This document shows, piece by piece, positions 9,808 through 19,744 of a stretch of 31,550 bases of DNA (positions are counted from its first letter, which is position 1; each line of letters begins with the position of its first letter). The DNA comes from Patellaria atrata CBS 101060 (Eukaryota; Ascomycota; Dothideomycetes; Patellariales; Patellariaceae). Position numbers and translations under genes: made by a program. Location of the stretch: positions 19,050 through 50,599 of the forward strand of contig MU006125.1 of NCBI GenBank assembly GCA_010093705.1, written 5' to 3'. The notes under the pieces were generated by a model. The model was given only the letters and a program-made list of their open reading frames with translations, was not told the DNA's origin and made no database searches.

Positions 9808-10719
9808 ATGAATTACATTTCGTCCGTATGCTTCACGATGTTCTTAACTCTCTCCTTAATTCTCTGTACGCTGACGCTACGTACTATAGCATTGTCTTCT
9901 CCATATAACAGCGATGTATCTTGGAATGAGACCACTCCGCGTGTCTATGATATAGGGTATACGGCACATAATAGTACAGTGCAGGTCACTGTCGGAGTTG
10001 CTGGCCAGCTTCAATTCGATCCACATACTTTAACCGTCCCACCGGGTACTACATTAACCTTCAATTTCCTCAGCCTAAACCATACCTTAACACAGAGTTC
10101 ATTCGAGCATCCATGCAATAAAACAGGTTCTATCGACACTGGCTTCAATCAGTTTAATCCCCAAAATATCTCGGGAAGATTCCTTGTGGATATCATAGTC
10201 AATTCGACCCGCCCGCTATGGTTCTACTGCGCCCAAACCCTGAAAGCAGACCACTGTAGTCAAGGGATGGTCTTCAGCGTTAACCCTGGATCAGAAGCTA
10301 TTGATCAAGCCTTTCGTTCGAATGCAGTACTAGACATGCATACAACTAATGGGCAGGGAGAGCATTGCCCTACGACTATCGTCTCTCACTCATGGCCGAA
10401 CTCTACCACCATCATAAGCCAATCGGTGCTCAGATCAACGACTGTTATTTCTCAACCATCGAGACCTGTCCAAAACTCTTGTGAAGGGGCTACAACTCCT
10501 CGAATGCAACATTCTGGGCCTCTATCCATCTTCACTCACTCTCGGGCCCCCGCTCCGACCACGAGCGTCCGGCTAAGCTCGAATTCTAGTTCTTCGCCAA
10601 TAGACAATTCTCAGCCAAGCTTGAATAGTACCTCACCTACTTTAGATAATTTTGCATACCGTACAAGCTTGGAATGGAAATTGTTTCTGCCTTTGCTGCT
10701 CTTGAGCGTATTTGCGTAG
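9808..10719 (+). CDS. GPI-anchored extracellular cupredoxin (serine-rich)
   Basis: Single exon, 303 aa, ATG at 9808. It has an N-terminal signal peptide (hydrophobic to about residue 28, MFLTLSLILCTLTL) and a plastocyanin/azurin-like cupredoxin domain at about residues 50-160 with the usual landmarks PPGTTLTFNFLSLNHTLTQ, FEHPC and WFYCAQTLKADHCSQGM. The latter gives a Cys-His-Met set which, with the earlier His, would bind a type 1 copper. A Ser/Thr-rich, N-glycosylation-rich stalk (about 190-285) and a hydrophobic C-terminus (KLFLPLLLLSVFA) typical of GPI attachment follow. This matches the fungal 'extracellular serine-rich protein' group, of unclear physiological role, placed at the cell wall or plasma membrane. 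It is intact, in contrast to its upstream duplicate. Confidence 0.85.
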   Translation: MNYISSVCFTMFLTLSLILCTLTLRTIALSSPYNSDVSWNETTPRVYDIGYTAHNSTVQVTVGVAGQLQFDPHTLTVPPGTTLTFNFLSLNHTLTQSSFEHPCNKTGSIDTGFNQFNPQNISGRFLVDIIVNSTRPLWFYCAQTLKADHCSQGMVFSVNPGSEAIDQAFRSNAVLDMHTTNGQGEHCPTTIVSHSWPNSTTIISQSVLRSTTVISQPSRPVQNSCEGATTPRMQHSGPLSIFTHSRAPAPTTSVRLSSNSSSSPIDNSQPSLNSTSPTLDNFAYRTSLEWKLFLPLLLLSVFA

Positions 10720-10907
10720 GCAAGACGATGCGGTAAGCTCATTAAGTGCATTCCAGGTTGGGAAGGTTAGATGATCACAATATACTCTAGTAGTAGTTAA
10801 TAGAACTTTTTCCGGCTATAACTAGATCATATTATCTTCTATAAGTTCTAAAATTTATAGGTTATCTACGAGCACTTCTATGAACCTATACTTTTACTTT
10901 GCCTAGC

Positions 10908-11285
10908 TTATCCTTCAAGCCTATCTTCCTTAATAGCTCTTAGAGAAGGTAAAAATCCACTATGTCGCGATTTGGAGTTCACTACGCGTCTTAGACTAGC
11001 TTTAGGTGATGTTGGTAGCGAGGGAGGTGGTGGTAATAGTAGCGTGATCTTTATCTGAGGAGATCCTAGCACTGCCTTCACAGTCATACTATCGCTATAT
11101 CTCTCGTACATGGCGGATATATCTAATACTCTTTGGATAAGGATGCGTGCTGCGGCGTTGATGTGAAGACTCTCTTTTCTCGCTAGATCATTGAAAATTT
11201 TGGTGGCAACCACTGAGTTTGGAGCAGTAAAGGTGACAGAAACTCCGTTCTGGGTACACTCTTCTACGAGTGAGGGATAAGACAT
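10908..11285 (-). CDS. Small hypothetical protein (125 aa)
   Basis: Uninterrupted frame from ATG at 11285 to TAA at 10908. The N-terminal 85 residues look globular (VSVTFTAPNSVVATKIFNDL, INAAARILIQRVLDISAMYERY). The C-terminal 40 are Pro/Ser- and basic-rich. No signal peptide, membrane helix or family motif is recognised. There is no splice evidence and no homologous neighbour in the window, so it may be a real small gene or a chance frame. Confidence 0.4.
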   Translation of the reverse strand: MSYPSLVEECTQNGVSVTFTAPNSVVATKIFNDLARKESLHINAAARILIQRVLDISAMYERYSDSMTVKAVLGSPQIKITLLLPPPPSLPTSPKASLRRVVNSKSRHSGFLPSLRAIKEDRLEG

Positions 11286-11625
11286 TGTTTTGTTAAGAAG
11301 ATTCTGGGCGAATAAGGGTCTTATTATTTGGTGATAAGATCCATATATCTAGAGCGTCTAGTGAGAGGTCTATAATCGTGTCAGGCTATTCATAGGACAT
11401 AGATTTAGGAGATTTATGAAAATGAATCTGATGATAGCAGGACTACAAAATATAGAAGATGAAAACCTATTCCACGGTCCTAAATATGAGTTCTATAATA
11501 AATACCTAAACGCGCGCTAACCTCTAACAGTACTAAGTCCTGGCGGCTATATCGAGCTCTTGAACTATAAGTGAGATGATTGCATTTGGTAAGTGACTCT
11601 AATGTACCGTGAATAAGAAATCAAC
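11286..11625. other. Gene-free spacer
   Basis: AT-rich sequence between two divergently placed small genes. Nothing recognised in it. Confidence 0.4.
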
Positions 11626-12235
11626 ATGAGAATGATCATTATTACGCTAAGTCTATTGTTCGCAACCGCTCGATCCCAGTTCGTCACTTTCGAACAATCC
11701 CTTCCTTGTCTGACCAGTCCCGTTGCGGAGATGAAAGCGGGAGATGACCTGATTTTCCAGTGCGTAGTCTTCATAATGATCATAAATTCCAAAGCAGTTG
11801 GAGCTAATCCCTAAGTTAGACTTTCGAACTCCCGTAATGCGACTTGTCGAGCGACTCTCCTATTCACAGATCCTACTTTCTTGCCGATTAGTGTTATTGC
11901 AAAGCCACATAATTGCTCTAGAGATTAGTTGGCTTCTCTCAAGATTCCTCCCAGTTCCCCAAATGGAACAGCATTCATAAACTGGTACGTTCTCAGAATG
12001 ATTTCAAAAGGGCAATGTTGAACAAGCTAGGCGATGTGTCGGATCCACCGCGTCCTCTTGCGCAATGGTGAACATTACTAATGGCGAAAGTGACTACGAG
12101 GGGTATCAGTATGATCAGGAGAACCTAGAAGCTACAATCAAATGTTGGAACAGTTCTGCAGTTTTTCATCCACTGCCTCGACTTTCATCATCTGGCGGGG
12201 AGTGTCGCAGATCAATTGACTTCCGAAGAATCTAA
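11626..12235 (+). pseudogene. Small secreted-protein gene with one in-frame stop
   Basis: Exon 1 (11626-11759) starts with a clear signal peptide (MRMIIITLSLLFATARSQ) and FVTFEQSLPC. Intron 1 (11760-11819, 60 nt, GTGCGT, GCTAAT, TTAG) removes a stop. Exon 2 (11820-11984) reads NATCRATLLFTDP, then KPHNCSRD, a TAG at 11926-11928, and SLKIPPSSPNGTAFINW in the same frame. Intron 2 (11985-12030, 46 nt) joins to RCVGSTASSCAMVNITNGES and a Cys-containing tail ending at TAA 12233-12235. The pattern (signal peptide, paired cysteines, N-glycosylation sites, P-N-G-T-A-F-I-x-W-x-C) resembles small secreted fungal proteins. The single stop suggests recent inactivation, an alternative splice or a sequence error. 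Function not recognised. Confidence 0.5.
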
Positions 12236-12348
12236 GGCACGCAATTATAGTAGATACATACATAATAGATTTGGTTAATGTTACGAGAACGTCATAATTA
12301 ACTGTATTCGAGAACTTAGACAAGCGCCACAATAACTGCAATACATCA

Positions 12349-13283
12349 CTAATGATCCGTGCTTCGTTTGTTGCCACCAGATAGGCGCTGTTGCTGCTCA
12401 CAAACTTGTGCAAGACGGAAAACGTTATGCTGTCCATCATTGTAGGATTCAGGCCCATTGTGTGGTGGCATTGAGCTTTGGGAGATGCCTGTAAACCGTT
12501 TAGCGTCACTAGGCTGCACCACAGTGTGAGCTGGACGCTGGTTAGAAAAGGCAGAACCGGAAAGGGGCTTTAATCTCTTATACTGAGATCGCTTCGGAAT
12601 ATTGTGGGTAATTACTTCAGCTTGAGAAGGACCGAAACGGGGTGGTGGAGGTTGGTGTCTGTATTCGTTGGTATAAGGGGGTACCCTCATAGATGATGTA
12701 GGCTTTTGCGCTTCCCCGGTCTGGGAGTGGCCTCGTTGGAAGTGATAGAATCCATTAGCCTAGATGTTGTGAGCTGAGTTAATGTGGACGTTAATTCCTA
12801 AACTGACATGCATAGTCGATTGCCCCATCCCGTGTTCTAAATGAGTCAAACGCATCTCTATTTGTTGCAGCCTCCAGTCTTGGTAATTCAGAATATTTGG
12901 AACCATTTCAAGATTCTTCAACACTGAGTCCATCCTAGCGAGTTCATTGAGAACTAGGTTATGTGTGTTTCTCGTGTCGCCAGCAAACTGGAGCGAGAGA
13001 AGTCCTATGTTGGCCGGTCCACTCTGCGAAAGAGGGATTCTCATTCTTCCCCGTGGTATGGTGCCGTGACCACTCTGTGTAGGGGGTTGGAATGGGGACT
13101 GAAGTGACTTCATTACTTCTGATAGTTGCAGTTCGAAATATTGAGGAGATTGGGGACCTGGAGAAAAATAAAGAACAATTCGGGGAGTCAGAGACCTTTT
13201 ATATTTCCTTAATACTAGCACCAATCGTTCTAGTTCTCATCTGGCTTGCCGGAAATAGTACCGCTGTGACAATCCCATGACAT
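12349..13283 (-). CDS. Three-exon hypothetical protein with short coiled coil
   Basis: Proposed exons are 13283-13262 (MSWDCHS), 13157-12808 and 12759-12349, giving 260 aa. Intron 1 (104 nt) ends in a strong acceptor, a pyrimidine-rich tract then CCAG. Intron 2 (12807-12760, 48 nt, GTCAGT donor, ATTAAC branch site, TCTAG) is phase 0 and removes the only stop, TAG at 12760-12762, between two frames that are otherwise in register. Residues about 75-120 (LARMDSVLKNLEMVPNILN, QQIEMRLTHLEH) are helical and probably coiled coil. The remainder is Pro/Gln/Ser-rich and probably disordered, with basic KRSQYKRLK. No family is recognised. The gene is divergent from 13754-15050, 470 bp away, and the pair may share regulation. 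The 5' exon is the weakest part. Confidence 0.55.
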
Positions 13284-13753
13284 GATCCGGACTCTCACAG
13301 AGCGTTGGCATTCAATGATCCTTACGCATAACAAATGGCTCCAGCAATGCCCGAGGATAGCGGGACATGTGACAGTGATGTGTATCGTCATGACCACTGA
13401 GTGATCCTCTTGGGTTGAAAAAAGCAGGATATACGGCCAGGCATATCGTAATTGATACACTGGGAGTTCGAGGCGCAGTCCACCAACAGGTCTTTGAGGG
13501 CGATTAGAGAGGAGTAACCAATAAACGGCTAAGTAAATGTGCCCCCCGATATGTCTAGGCCGGAGAAGGGATGATGATGGTGCTTCGTAGGTCTGTCCCC
13601 GGCGCTTGTGCTATGGAAATCCGAGACAAAAATGTAAAGTAACGTTCGATGCAATGAAGTATAAGGACTAGGAAGACCTTCGCCAGTTCAACTCGTTCTA
13701 CACCCACAAAAACATCCATTTGTTAAGTGAAATATCCACGCAACTCTTCTATT
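13284..13753. promoter_or_regulatory. Divergent intergenic region
   Basis: 470 bp between two head-to-head genes (12349-13283 minus, 13754-15050 plus), so it should contain both promoters. No specific transcription-factor site is claimed. Short open frames here have no splice or composition support. Confidence 0.4.
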
Positions 13754-15050
13754 ATGTCGAACAGGAAAAACGCGAATGCCATAATGGCAAGTCAGTATAT
13801 CTTTCTCTGTCTCGTGGTTCGAACTGCTTTTAACTGTTACCAACAGATACCAATGAGCTTGCGCAGACCTTTGTTTCCCCCTGGCAGCTTGAACTGGTGA
13901 ATGAGCAAACTGTCAATTTTGACAATGACCATCTTCTTGATCCTATATTCATGGGGCGCAACGACGAGCTGTCTTGGAATTTTGACTACGTGGAAGCTCT
14001 GAAACGTCAAACCTTACCCTCAGAGCCCAGCATCAGTGACTCAGAGGGGCTATGTGTTGATGTATTCCTCCCCCAACAATTAGATGCCTGGGAGGTATCG
14101 ATATGCAATAGCGGCCGAGCAGTCAATGACGAAGTTCCTGATTCTCAATCGACCAATGGAGTTCTAGAGGAACCCGCAGCTGCTTTTCATACCGGCGTGT
14201 GTGAACCAAGCAAGACGGCATTTGACCATTTTGGTGTGGACACAATACCATCTACACTCATAACAGAACCAGAATCTGAAATTTTTGATTGGGAGAGCCT
14301 AGTTAAGATAGATGAAGACACCGGTTTCAACCCAACTGAGAAGATGCCTCACGAGGAACACCAAGGCGGACAATCCTGTCGTATTGGAGAACTAGATCTG
14401 ATGCGAGGTGAAGGTATAGCTATTGGACAAAGCGACGGGGATGACGATGTAGCTATACTAGCTATGATCGAAGAATACTTCAAGAACCCACAAGTGGCAG
14501 ATGGTAAGGATTCTGAAAGTCCGTCCCACTTCGAGCAACATGTTGATATTTTACAGTATCTCAGCATATTAAGCATGCTAGCGGGGAGAAAGCTTCAGTC
14601 CAACAGGTACCGAGAACCATCCGAGCACCTTGCCTTGATGGCATTTCAGTGGTTAGGTCATTAGCAGCGCATGAACGGCAGAAAAGGCCAGAAAGGAAGC
14701 GCCAGCAACCAGAACGGCTAAGCGACTACTATGCTTATGGTTTAGGATGTCCTCAACGTGATGAATTCATTCTGGAAGTACTGAAAAGGTGCAAAAGACT
14801 TAAGAGGCAAATTAAGAGATTGAGGACCGCAGGAAATGGTTCTGCACTTACCGCTTTGCGGAGGAAATGTCGACAGACATTTGAAGCAGCTGATTGTAAG
14901 CATTGGGAGGAGGTAAAGGCTTCAATAATGGAAATGAAAGAAGCTGCTGAACACATGATTCAGGCTGTGTCTAGCAGGAAAACCCAGCGCCTCGTGTTCA
15001 GAATTATCTCTTCACTTCATGATATTGAAGAGTATCTGGCACTTCTGTAA
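13754..15050 (+). CDS. Three-exon acidic protein with basic helical C-terminus, unknown function
   Basis: Exon 1 is 13754-13790 (ATG; MSNRKNANAIMA), exon 2 is 13847-14503 and exon 3 is 14557-15050, giving 395 aa. Intron 1 (56 nt) has a GTCAGT donor, a TTTTAAC branch site and ACCAACAG; intron 2 (53 nt) has GTAAGG and TTTTACAG. The splices keep frame and explain why the second and third coding blocks lack their own ATG. The first 220 residues are acidic and Ser/Thr-rich (DDDVAILAMIEEYF). The C-terminal 150 are strongly basic and helical (KRCKRLKRQIKRLR, RRKCRQTFEAADCKHWEEVK). An acidic half plus a basic helical half could fit a nuclear regulator, but no DNA-binding domain is recognised. Confidence 0.6.
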
Positions 15051-15314
15051 ACTAGTAGACGAATCAAGAGTTTATTTATTCTGATCAAGCTTGAGCAATA
15101 CAACACAGACGATGCTGTCGAATTTAGCTGCACCACTAGTTCGTGTCACGTGGTTGGAACAAACATAATTTCCTTGTCAGTGTTACTCTAAATTGTATTA
15201 ATAAAGAACACAAGTTGTAACACCGGCATAACTTGAATCTTTATTAACTTCCTTAGGTAATTCATTTTACAATTTCTGTTCTATAGTGAATTTATGTCCA
15301 TAGGGTCTTCTAGA
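15051..15314. other. 3' flank and spacer
   Basis: AT-rich sequence following the stop of the 13754-15050 gene. Presumably holds its 3' UTR. No gene seen. Confidence 0.4.
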
Positions 15315-15643
15315 GTCGCAGGACTAAAATCTCCTATTAGCGAAAAGCCCCTATGGTCTTAATTTTAGTGAAAAAGCTTGGGTGAGCGGCAATTAAACGA
15401 ATAACCGCGTTTAGGCCGTAAGGTCTTTACGATTCGCTGGGAATTTCAACCCCGTGGCGGATCTGCCCCTACGGACATTTTTGTCAAAAACGCAGATCCG
15501 CCACAGGGTTGAAATTCCCAGCGAATCGTAAAGACCTTACGGCCTAAACGCGGTTATTCGTTTAATTGCCGCTCACCCAAGCTTTTTCACTAAAATTGTG
15601 CCCGTGGGGGCTTTTTGCTAATGCGAGATTTTGGCCCTGTGAC
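15315..15643. repeat. Long palindrome (329 bp) with near-perfect inner arms
   Basis: Arms 15361-15466 and 15492-15597 are reverse complements over 106 bp with a single mismatch, around a 25-nt spacer (15467-15491). The pairing continues without net indel in outer arms 15315-15360 and 15598-15643, but there identity drops sharply to about 35/46 and many differences are C/T. No target-site duplication or transposase is seen. It could be a foldback MITE-like element, or an older inverted repeat whose centre was recently homogenised. As RNA or single-stranded DNA it would form a very long hairpin. Confidence 0.95.
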
Positions 15644-15930
15644 GCCAAAGGACCGAACGGTATCAACTTCCAACAGTTTCAAGCAGTCCTTGCAGAAATT
15701 CAAGTATCTCGAGGGGGGCTCCGCCCCGTGCATCACTGCGTTCGTCAACCCCCGCCGACTCAAGTCTATCCTAGGGAACGTCCCGTAACATCTTCAGAAT
15801 CAAGTATATTGTTGGAATTAAGGGTCACGCAAGGTGACTAGATATCTGAAACGGCCGAAGGCCATGCAATTGAGATAGCTGAATAGCCACCCATATGATA
15901 ATTGACAATCAATGAACACTTTACACCCTC
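15644..15930. other. Spacer right of the palindrome
   Basis: No gene recognised. It contains a GC-rich hairpin-like motif GGGGCTCCGCCCC near 15715-15727. The palindrome's symmetry ends at 15643. Confidence 0.4.
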
Positions 15931-16778
15931 CTATATATTACCGTCGCCATCTTGCTGGTACACAACACGCGGTATCCCTAAATCCAACTCTAGACCACGC
16001 TCTTCATCCAGTGCCTTGAACCCCGACCCATCCGCTCGATATCCTAGAAACACCTTCTTGTAGCCCCTCTCAGCCGAAAACATAAACCGGATCGATCCAG
16101 ATATTCGTAGGTCCTGTAGTTCACCCGGTCGTTCCTGTTCGACTAGGCTTTTCGCGAATAGCTTATGCCACGCCATTCTTTCAAGCTTTCTCGATTCTCC
16201 GGAGATCTTAGAGTGTAACTCTTTGAGAGATCTGTATATTGATAAGCGGTACACCTAAGATTACTATGGACTACGTACTTTCGAAGGGCCGTTACCTCAT
16301 TCTCTATTATAACTACTCTAGCACGTTGCGGTAGGCAAGATTCCATGCAGCATTCACCGTGCCGGGACGTGTTCGGAGGTGGTAAGAAAGGGTGCGGTAA
16401 AGATAATTGAGGAGCCATTATTATTTGTGACCATAATGAGGGTTGCGGTACGCCTTAGAACTCTAGTAGGAATATGTGGCCTAGGGAAAATGACGGGAGA
16501 AGAGGGCTAAACGAGGGTTGCATAGGAACATATGGAGGTGTAGGCCCAAAATTTTGAACATATGTTTGGAGTCCAGCATGTGCTGGAACGGATGTATTCG
16601 ATACAATAGGAGGAAGATCTAAACAGTCTCCAATCACTATGCCATAGGGCTGCGGGGTGGGTTGAGGTGTATTCCTCGAACTGTTGGGGACGAACTCCTC
16701 GCTGTCGGGCCTCAAATCCTGAGATTTATCAAGAATCGGACCGGATTCAGGCTGTTCGCAGTGTTGCACGGAGGCCAT
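15931..16778 (-). CDS. Uncertain hypothetical gene or gene remnant
   Basis: Three readable blocks lie on the minus strand. Block 1 (16778-16455) starts at ATG and is Pro/Ser-rich (SSRNTPQPTPQPYG). Block 2 (16418-16296) is in the same frame but separated by a TAA at 16455-16457, for which no good intron was found. Block 3 (16254-15931) joins block 2 through a short GTAACG...TTAG intron (16295-16255, 41 nt) that keeps frame. Block 3 looks like a folded domain (LKELHSKISGESRKLERMAW, ISGSIRFMFSAERGYKKVFL). It starts only 5 nt after the stop of the AAA remnant upstream. It may be a three-exon gene with an intron I cannot place, two small genes, or a decaying gene. No function recognised. Confidence 0.35.
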
Positions 16779-16783
16779 AGTGA

Positions 16784-17328
16784 TTAGAAGGCGCGCTCAT
16801 GAGGGTGGTGTGTAGGACATAAAGGAACTCTGATATTATAGGTACGAATGCGTATTCTCGGTCTGACCCCTCTGAAGTCGACTTCGAATTCCTCATTCAG
16901 TTCAATCGTCCCTCTCAAATGGGACACTGTAACTACAGATCCCTCATAAGCAGCTAAAGCTTGAGCAGCCATCACAATGATTTCGATTCGCTTGATTAGT
17001 GGTGCGCGGGTATGCGGCTCAGATTTTTTTTCACTTACACATCGGCCGTTGAGCTGTTTGCTAATCAAGTAGTCAAAGTCGGATTTAGTATACTCCGCTT
17101 TACCTTTGTCCGCATCTACCATTCGAAAAACTTTTTCCATACTTTCAAACGAGCTTCTGCGTTGAGCGGCTCGTACCTAAGTGACACATTGATTCTGTTC
17201 GCTACAGCATCATCAATACGGTTCACCCGGTTCGTAGTGAGAATTAGAACTCTGTTATAGTATTCAAGTCTCTGTAGAAGGATGCAGACAAGCGCATTCC
17301 TATGAATGTCTCGAATGGAGCACAGCCT
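16784..17328 (-). pseudogene. C-terminal fragment of a fungal AAA ATPase
   Basis: Reading the minus strand from about 17328 gives DIHRNALVCILLQRLEYYNR, then VLILTTNRVNRIDDAVANRI and VSLRYEPLNAEARLKVWKKF. This is the second half of the AAA module (sensor-1 TTNR, arginine-finger region) of the large fungal AAA group related to Bcs1-like/DUF7025 proteins. The frame shifts by one near 17125-17135. The C-terminal lid then continues as DADKGKAEYTKSDFDYLISK, QLNGR and AAQALAAYEGSVVTVSHLR. A likely 48-nt intron (GTAAGT...CAAG) lies between NGRC and RIEII. Walker A and B and the N-terminal domains are absent. It is a truncated, broken remnant, although an ATG-initiated frame of 118 codons persists at 17140. 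Confidence 0.7.
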
Positions 17329-17562
17329 ATAGCTAATAAATTATACCTACGTCCAAGCTCTTTCTAGCTCAAATAAAGATCAAATCGAACCATAAGAACC
17401 GCACCTACCGTCCCATGCATAAGAGACCCTGCACTCGCTTCTGCCCCGATGATAGAACTGGAATTGCTTTTTTACTCTAATCACTGCTGGCGGATGGATT
17501 GTTGCGAGCGTGCTTGGAAGCGTAGGACGCTAAAAATGCTTCCCCTTCTTAGACCTAGCTTT
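17329..17562. other. Spacer beyond the AAA fragment
   Basis: Possibly more decayed AAA sequence (FELERAWT-like reading near 17360), but alignment by eye is not convincing. It also contains the 3' flank of the 17563-19744 gene. Confidence 0.3.
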
Positions 17563-19744
17563 CTAACGCCTTGTTTTCGAGATTCCTTGCGGTTTCCCAG
17601 AGTACGCTGAGTTTGTGTGTACCGTGGTACGTCGTGTTGATTTTTGTCTGGCCGTTGAGCTCGACTGAGCAGGTTGGACATCTTGATCGGATCCTCGTGA
17701 ACGTAGTTTCTTTATACGATTCGGTATGCACGCACTTCGGCGTAGAGGACCAACCAAGCTAGGGGGTGGAGACGTTGGGTAGCATGTTCGTTGAGATATC
17801 CGTTTGCTCCTGCGTAAGGCCACCTTAGGTGGCTCCTGTACTTCTACATGCGCTATATTATCGGTACGACCCTCAGGCGGCCCCATTCCATAGCAAGTGG
17901 TGCTGAGCTTTTGATTTAGTGGACGTTTTCTCCTCTGGCCAGACTTAAATACTTTCGAAGGTTGGACCTGACTAAGTGGTGACCGTTCCCTGGCGGATTT
18001 TCTTTTGGGCCGAGTGCTCTTCCCCGCCACACTCGATAGAGAAGCATTGCGCACGGGCCCACTTGGTGATGGCTTCGAATATGGTAGGACGGCCCGGTCC
18101 TGGTCCTGGTGATTGCCGTTGAACTGGCTGTCCTGACTGAATGGCGTATACTTCGCAGCGATTTCCGGGAACTCCCGCTCGACCCACGCTAGTAGAGCTT
18201 TCAGCGGCCTTACACGGTCCTGCGGACATAGCAAGTCATTCATCACCTCTTCGGTCTTGGTCTTCTCCCGTTCTATTTCTAGGAAACAAGTCTCCTCTTG
18301 CTCATTTACGCGTTTAAGCCTCTCGCGCATGTATACGTAGTACTTCTCCCATCCGTCTAGTAGATCGCGGTTGTGTTTGCTCCCCCAACTAGATGATGCA
18401 TATTCCGTAGCTACTTCCGTAGACTGTCCCGCGATCCACTCTAGCAGAGTATCCAGCCGTTCCAGACGTGTGTTGGCATAATTCACACTTACCTGACAAC
18501 TCCCTAGGTTTGATCGCGCGACGTCTCTTTGGGCTTCCTTACGTAATTGCTCTATTTCATCCGACTTCTCTGCTTCCAATCTCTTCTGTGCCGATTTGAG
18601 ATCTTCCTCCGCCTGCTCTGTTAATATGTTCCTTTCGGTAGTAGATAGTAACTCCTCCACCCCTAATACTTCCAGTCTCTTCTGCGCTATTTCTACTTCC
18701 TTTTGTGCCTGCGATATTTTCTCTCTATACCTAACCATTTCTGCAGCCCGCTTCCATAATACGGCTTCGGGAATCCCTACTGACCCATTCTGCTTAGCTT
18801 TCATCATCCGCTCCTCTGCTGTTTCTAGCTCTCTTTTCGCTCGGCTAAGCTCCTTCTCTAGAGTATCGCGTTTCCGATACTCATAGATATAGTATTCCCT
18901 CCATTCGTCTAACTTCGTCTGCCGGTTTAGCTGTAGCTCTACGACCCAATCGGTTCCCTTCTCCTGTTGGTACCTATGGACAGCCTCCTTGTATTTATTG
19001 AATATCTTCGAATCCTCCCGCTTTTTGAACTGGTGCCACCGGAAGTCCAGCCATAGGGTGAGTTCATCCCGAGTCCGCCATAGTTCCCCATTCCAATGAT
19101 CTGGAGCATGATATCTTTTGTCTATATCAGATTTCCAAGGAGGGCAGGGACCGGGATCGGGGTTTATCTCGCGAGGAGGCCTACCGCCCACGTTCTTTAA
19201 ATCCTTATAGTTCTCGTAGGCACTATATCGTGTATGCTCAATCAGCTCTTCCTCCGTCAATTCGGCTCCAGCAGTTACAGGAGTACTAGGAGCATCGCTC
19301 GGGGTTGGGGAACGTCTTGGGGAGATTTGCCTGTATTGGATTGAGTAGTTAGCGCTGTATAAGCTTGGTATCGAGCGTGCACCTCACTCACCGTAACTTC
19401 GTGCTAAGTTCATCTGCGTTCACAGCGCGGGATTCAGATGGTTTATCCCTTTCACGTATAAGGGATCTTCGTACAAGAACGCTTAGCAGGAATTCTTGGT
19501 ATATTGAACTAGGACTTACGTGAGCCGTTCCAACCGCTCATGCGTTAGGTTATGCTTGTCGATGACGTCGATATATCTTAAAAGACAATGCTGCGTTAAC
19601 CCAAGAGCTCTATGCTGAAGCGGTTTATATGAGTTTAAGGGCACTCTATACTTACATGTGGGTTCTATCGCCTGCTCGCTGATCCCATTTCTGAATGTCC
19701 TGGACAGTCAGAGTGTCCAGCTCCTTGGCTAGAATTAGCGGCAT
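17563..19744 (-). CDS. Four-exon coiled-coil protein, unknown function
   Basis: Exons are 19744-19656 (ATG; MPLILAKELDTLTVQDIQKW), 19576-19520, 19466-19392 and 19330-17563, giving 662 aa. The introns (79, 53 and 61 nt) have donors GTAAGT, GTAAGT and GTGAGT, good CTAAC/TTAAC-type branch sites and keep frame. The large last exon has no in-frame ATG near its start, which supports the upstream exons. The N-terminus is compact (HIYIDVIDKHNLTHERLERL). Conserved-looking aromatic blocks follow (RYSAYENYKDL, ELTLWLDFRWHQFKKRED), then long charged heptad-rich helices at about residues 225-350 (coiled coil), and a basic Ser/Arg/Lys-rich tail with several possible nuclear-localisation signals (RPKRKSARERS). 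It is divergent from the FHA-kinase gene and shares its promoter region. I do not recognise the family. A nuclear scaffold is a guess. Confidence 0.75.

Noticed and set aside
12138-12509. 123-codon frame on the minus strand
   Set aside because: Overlaps the 3' exon of the 12349-13283 gene and the tail of the secreted-protein remnant in other frames; nothing independent supports it.
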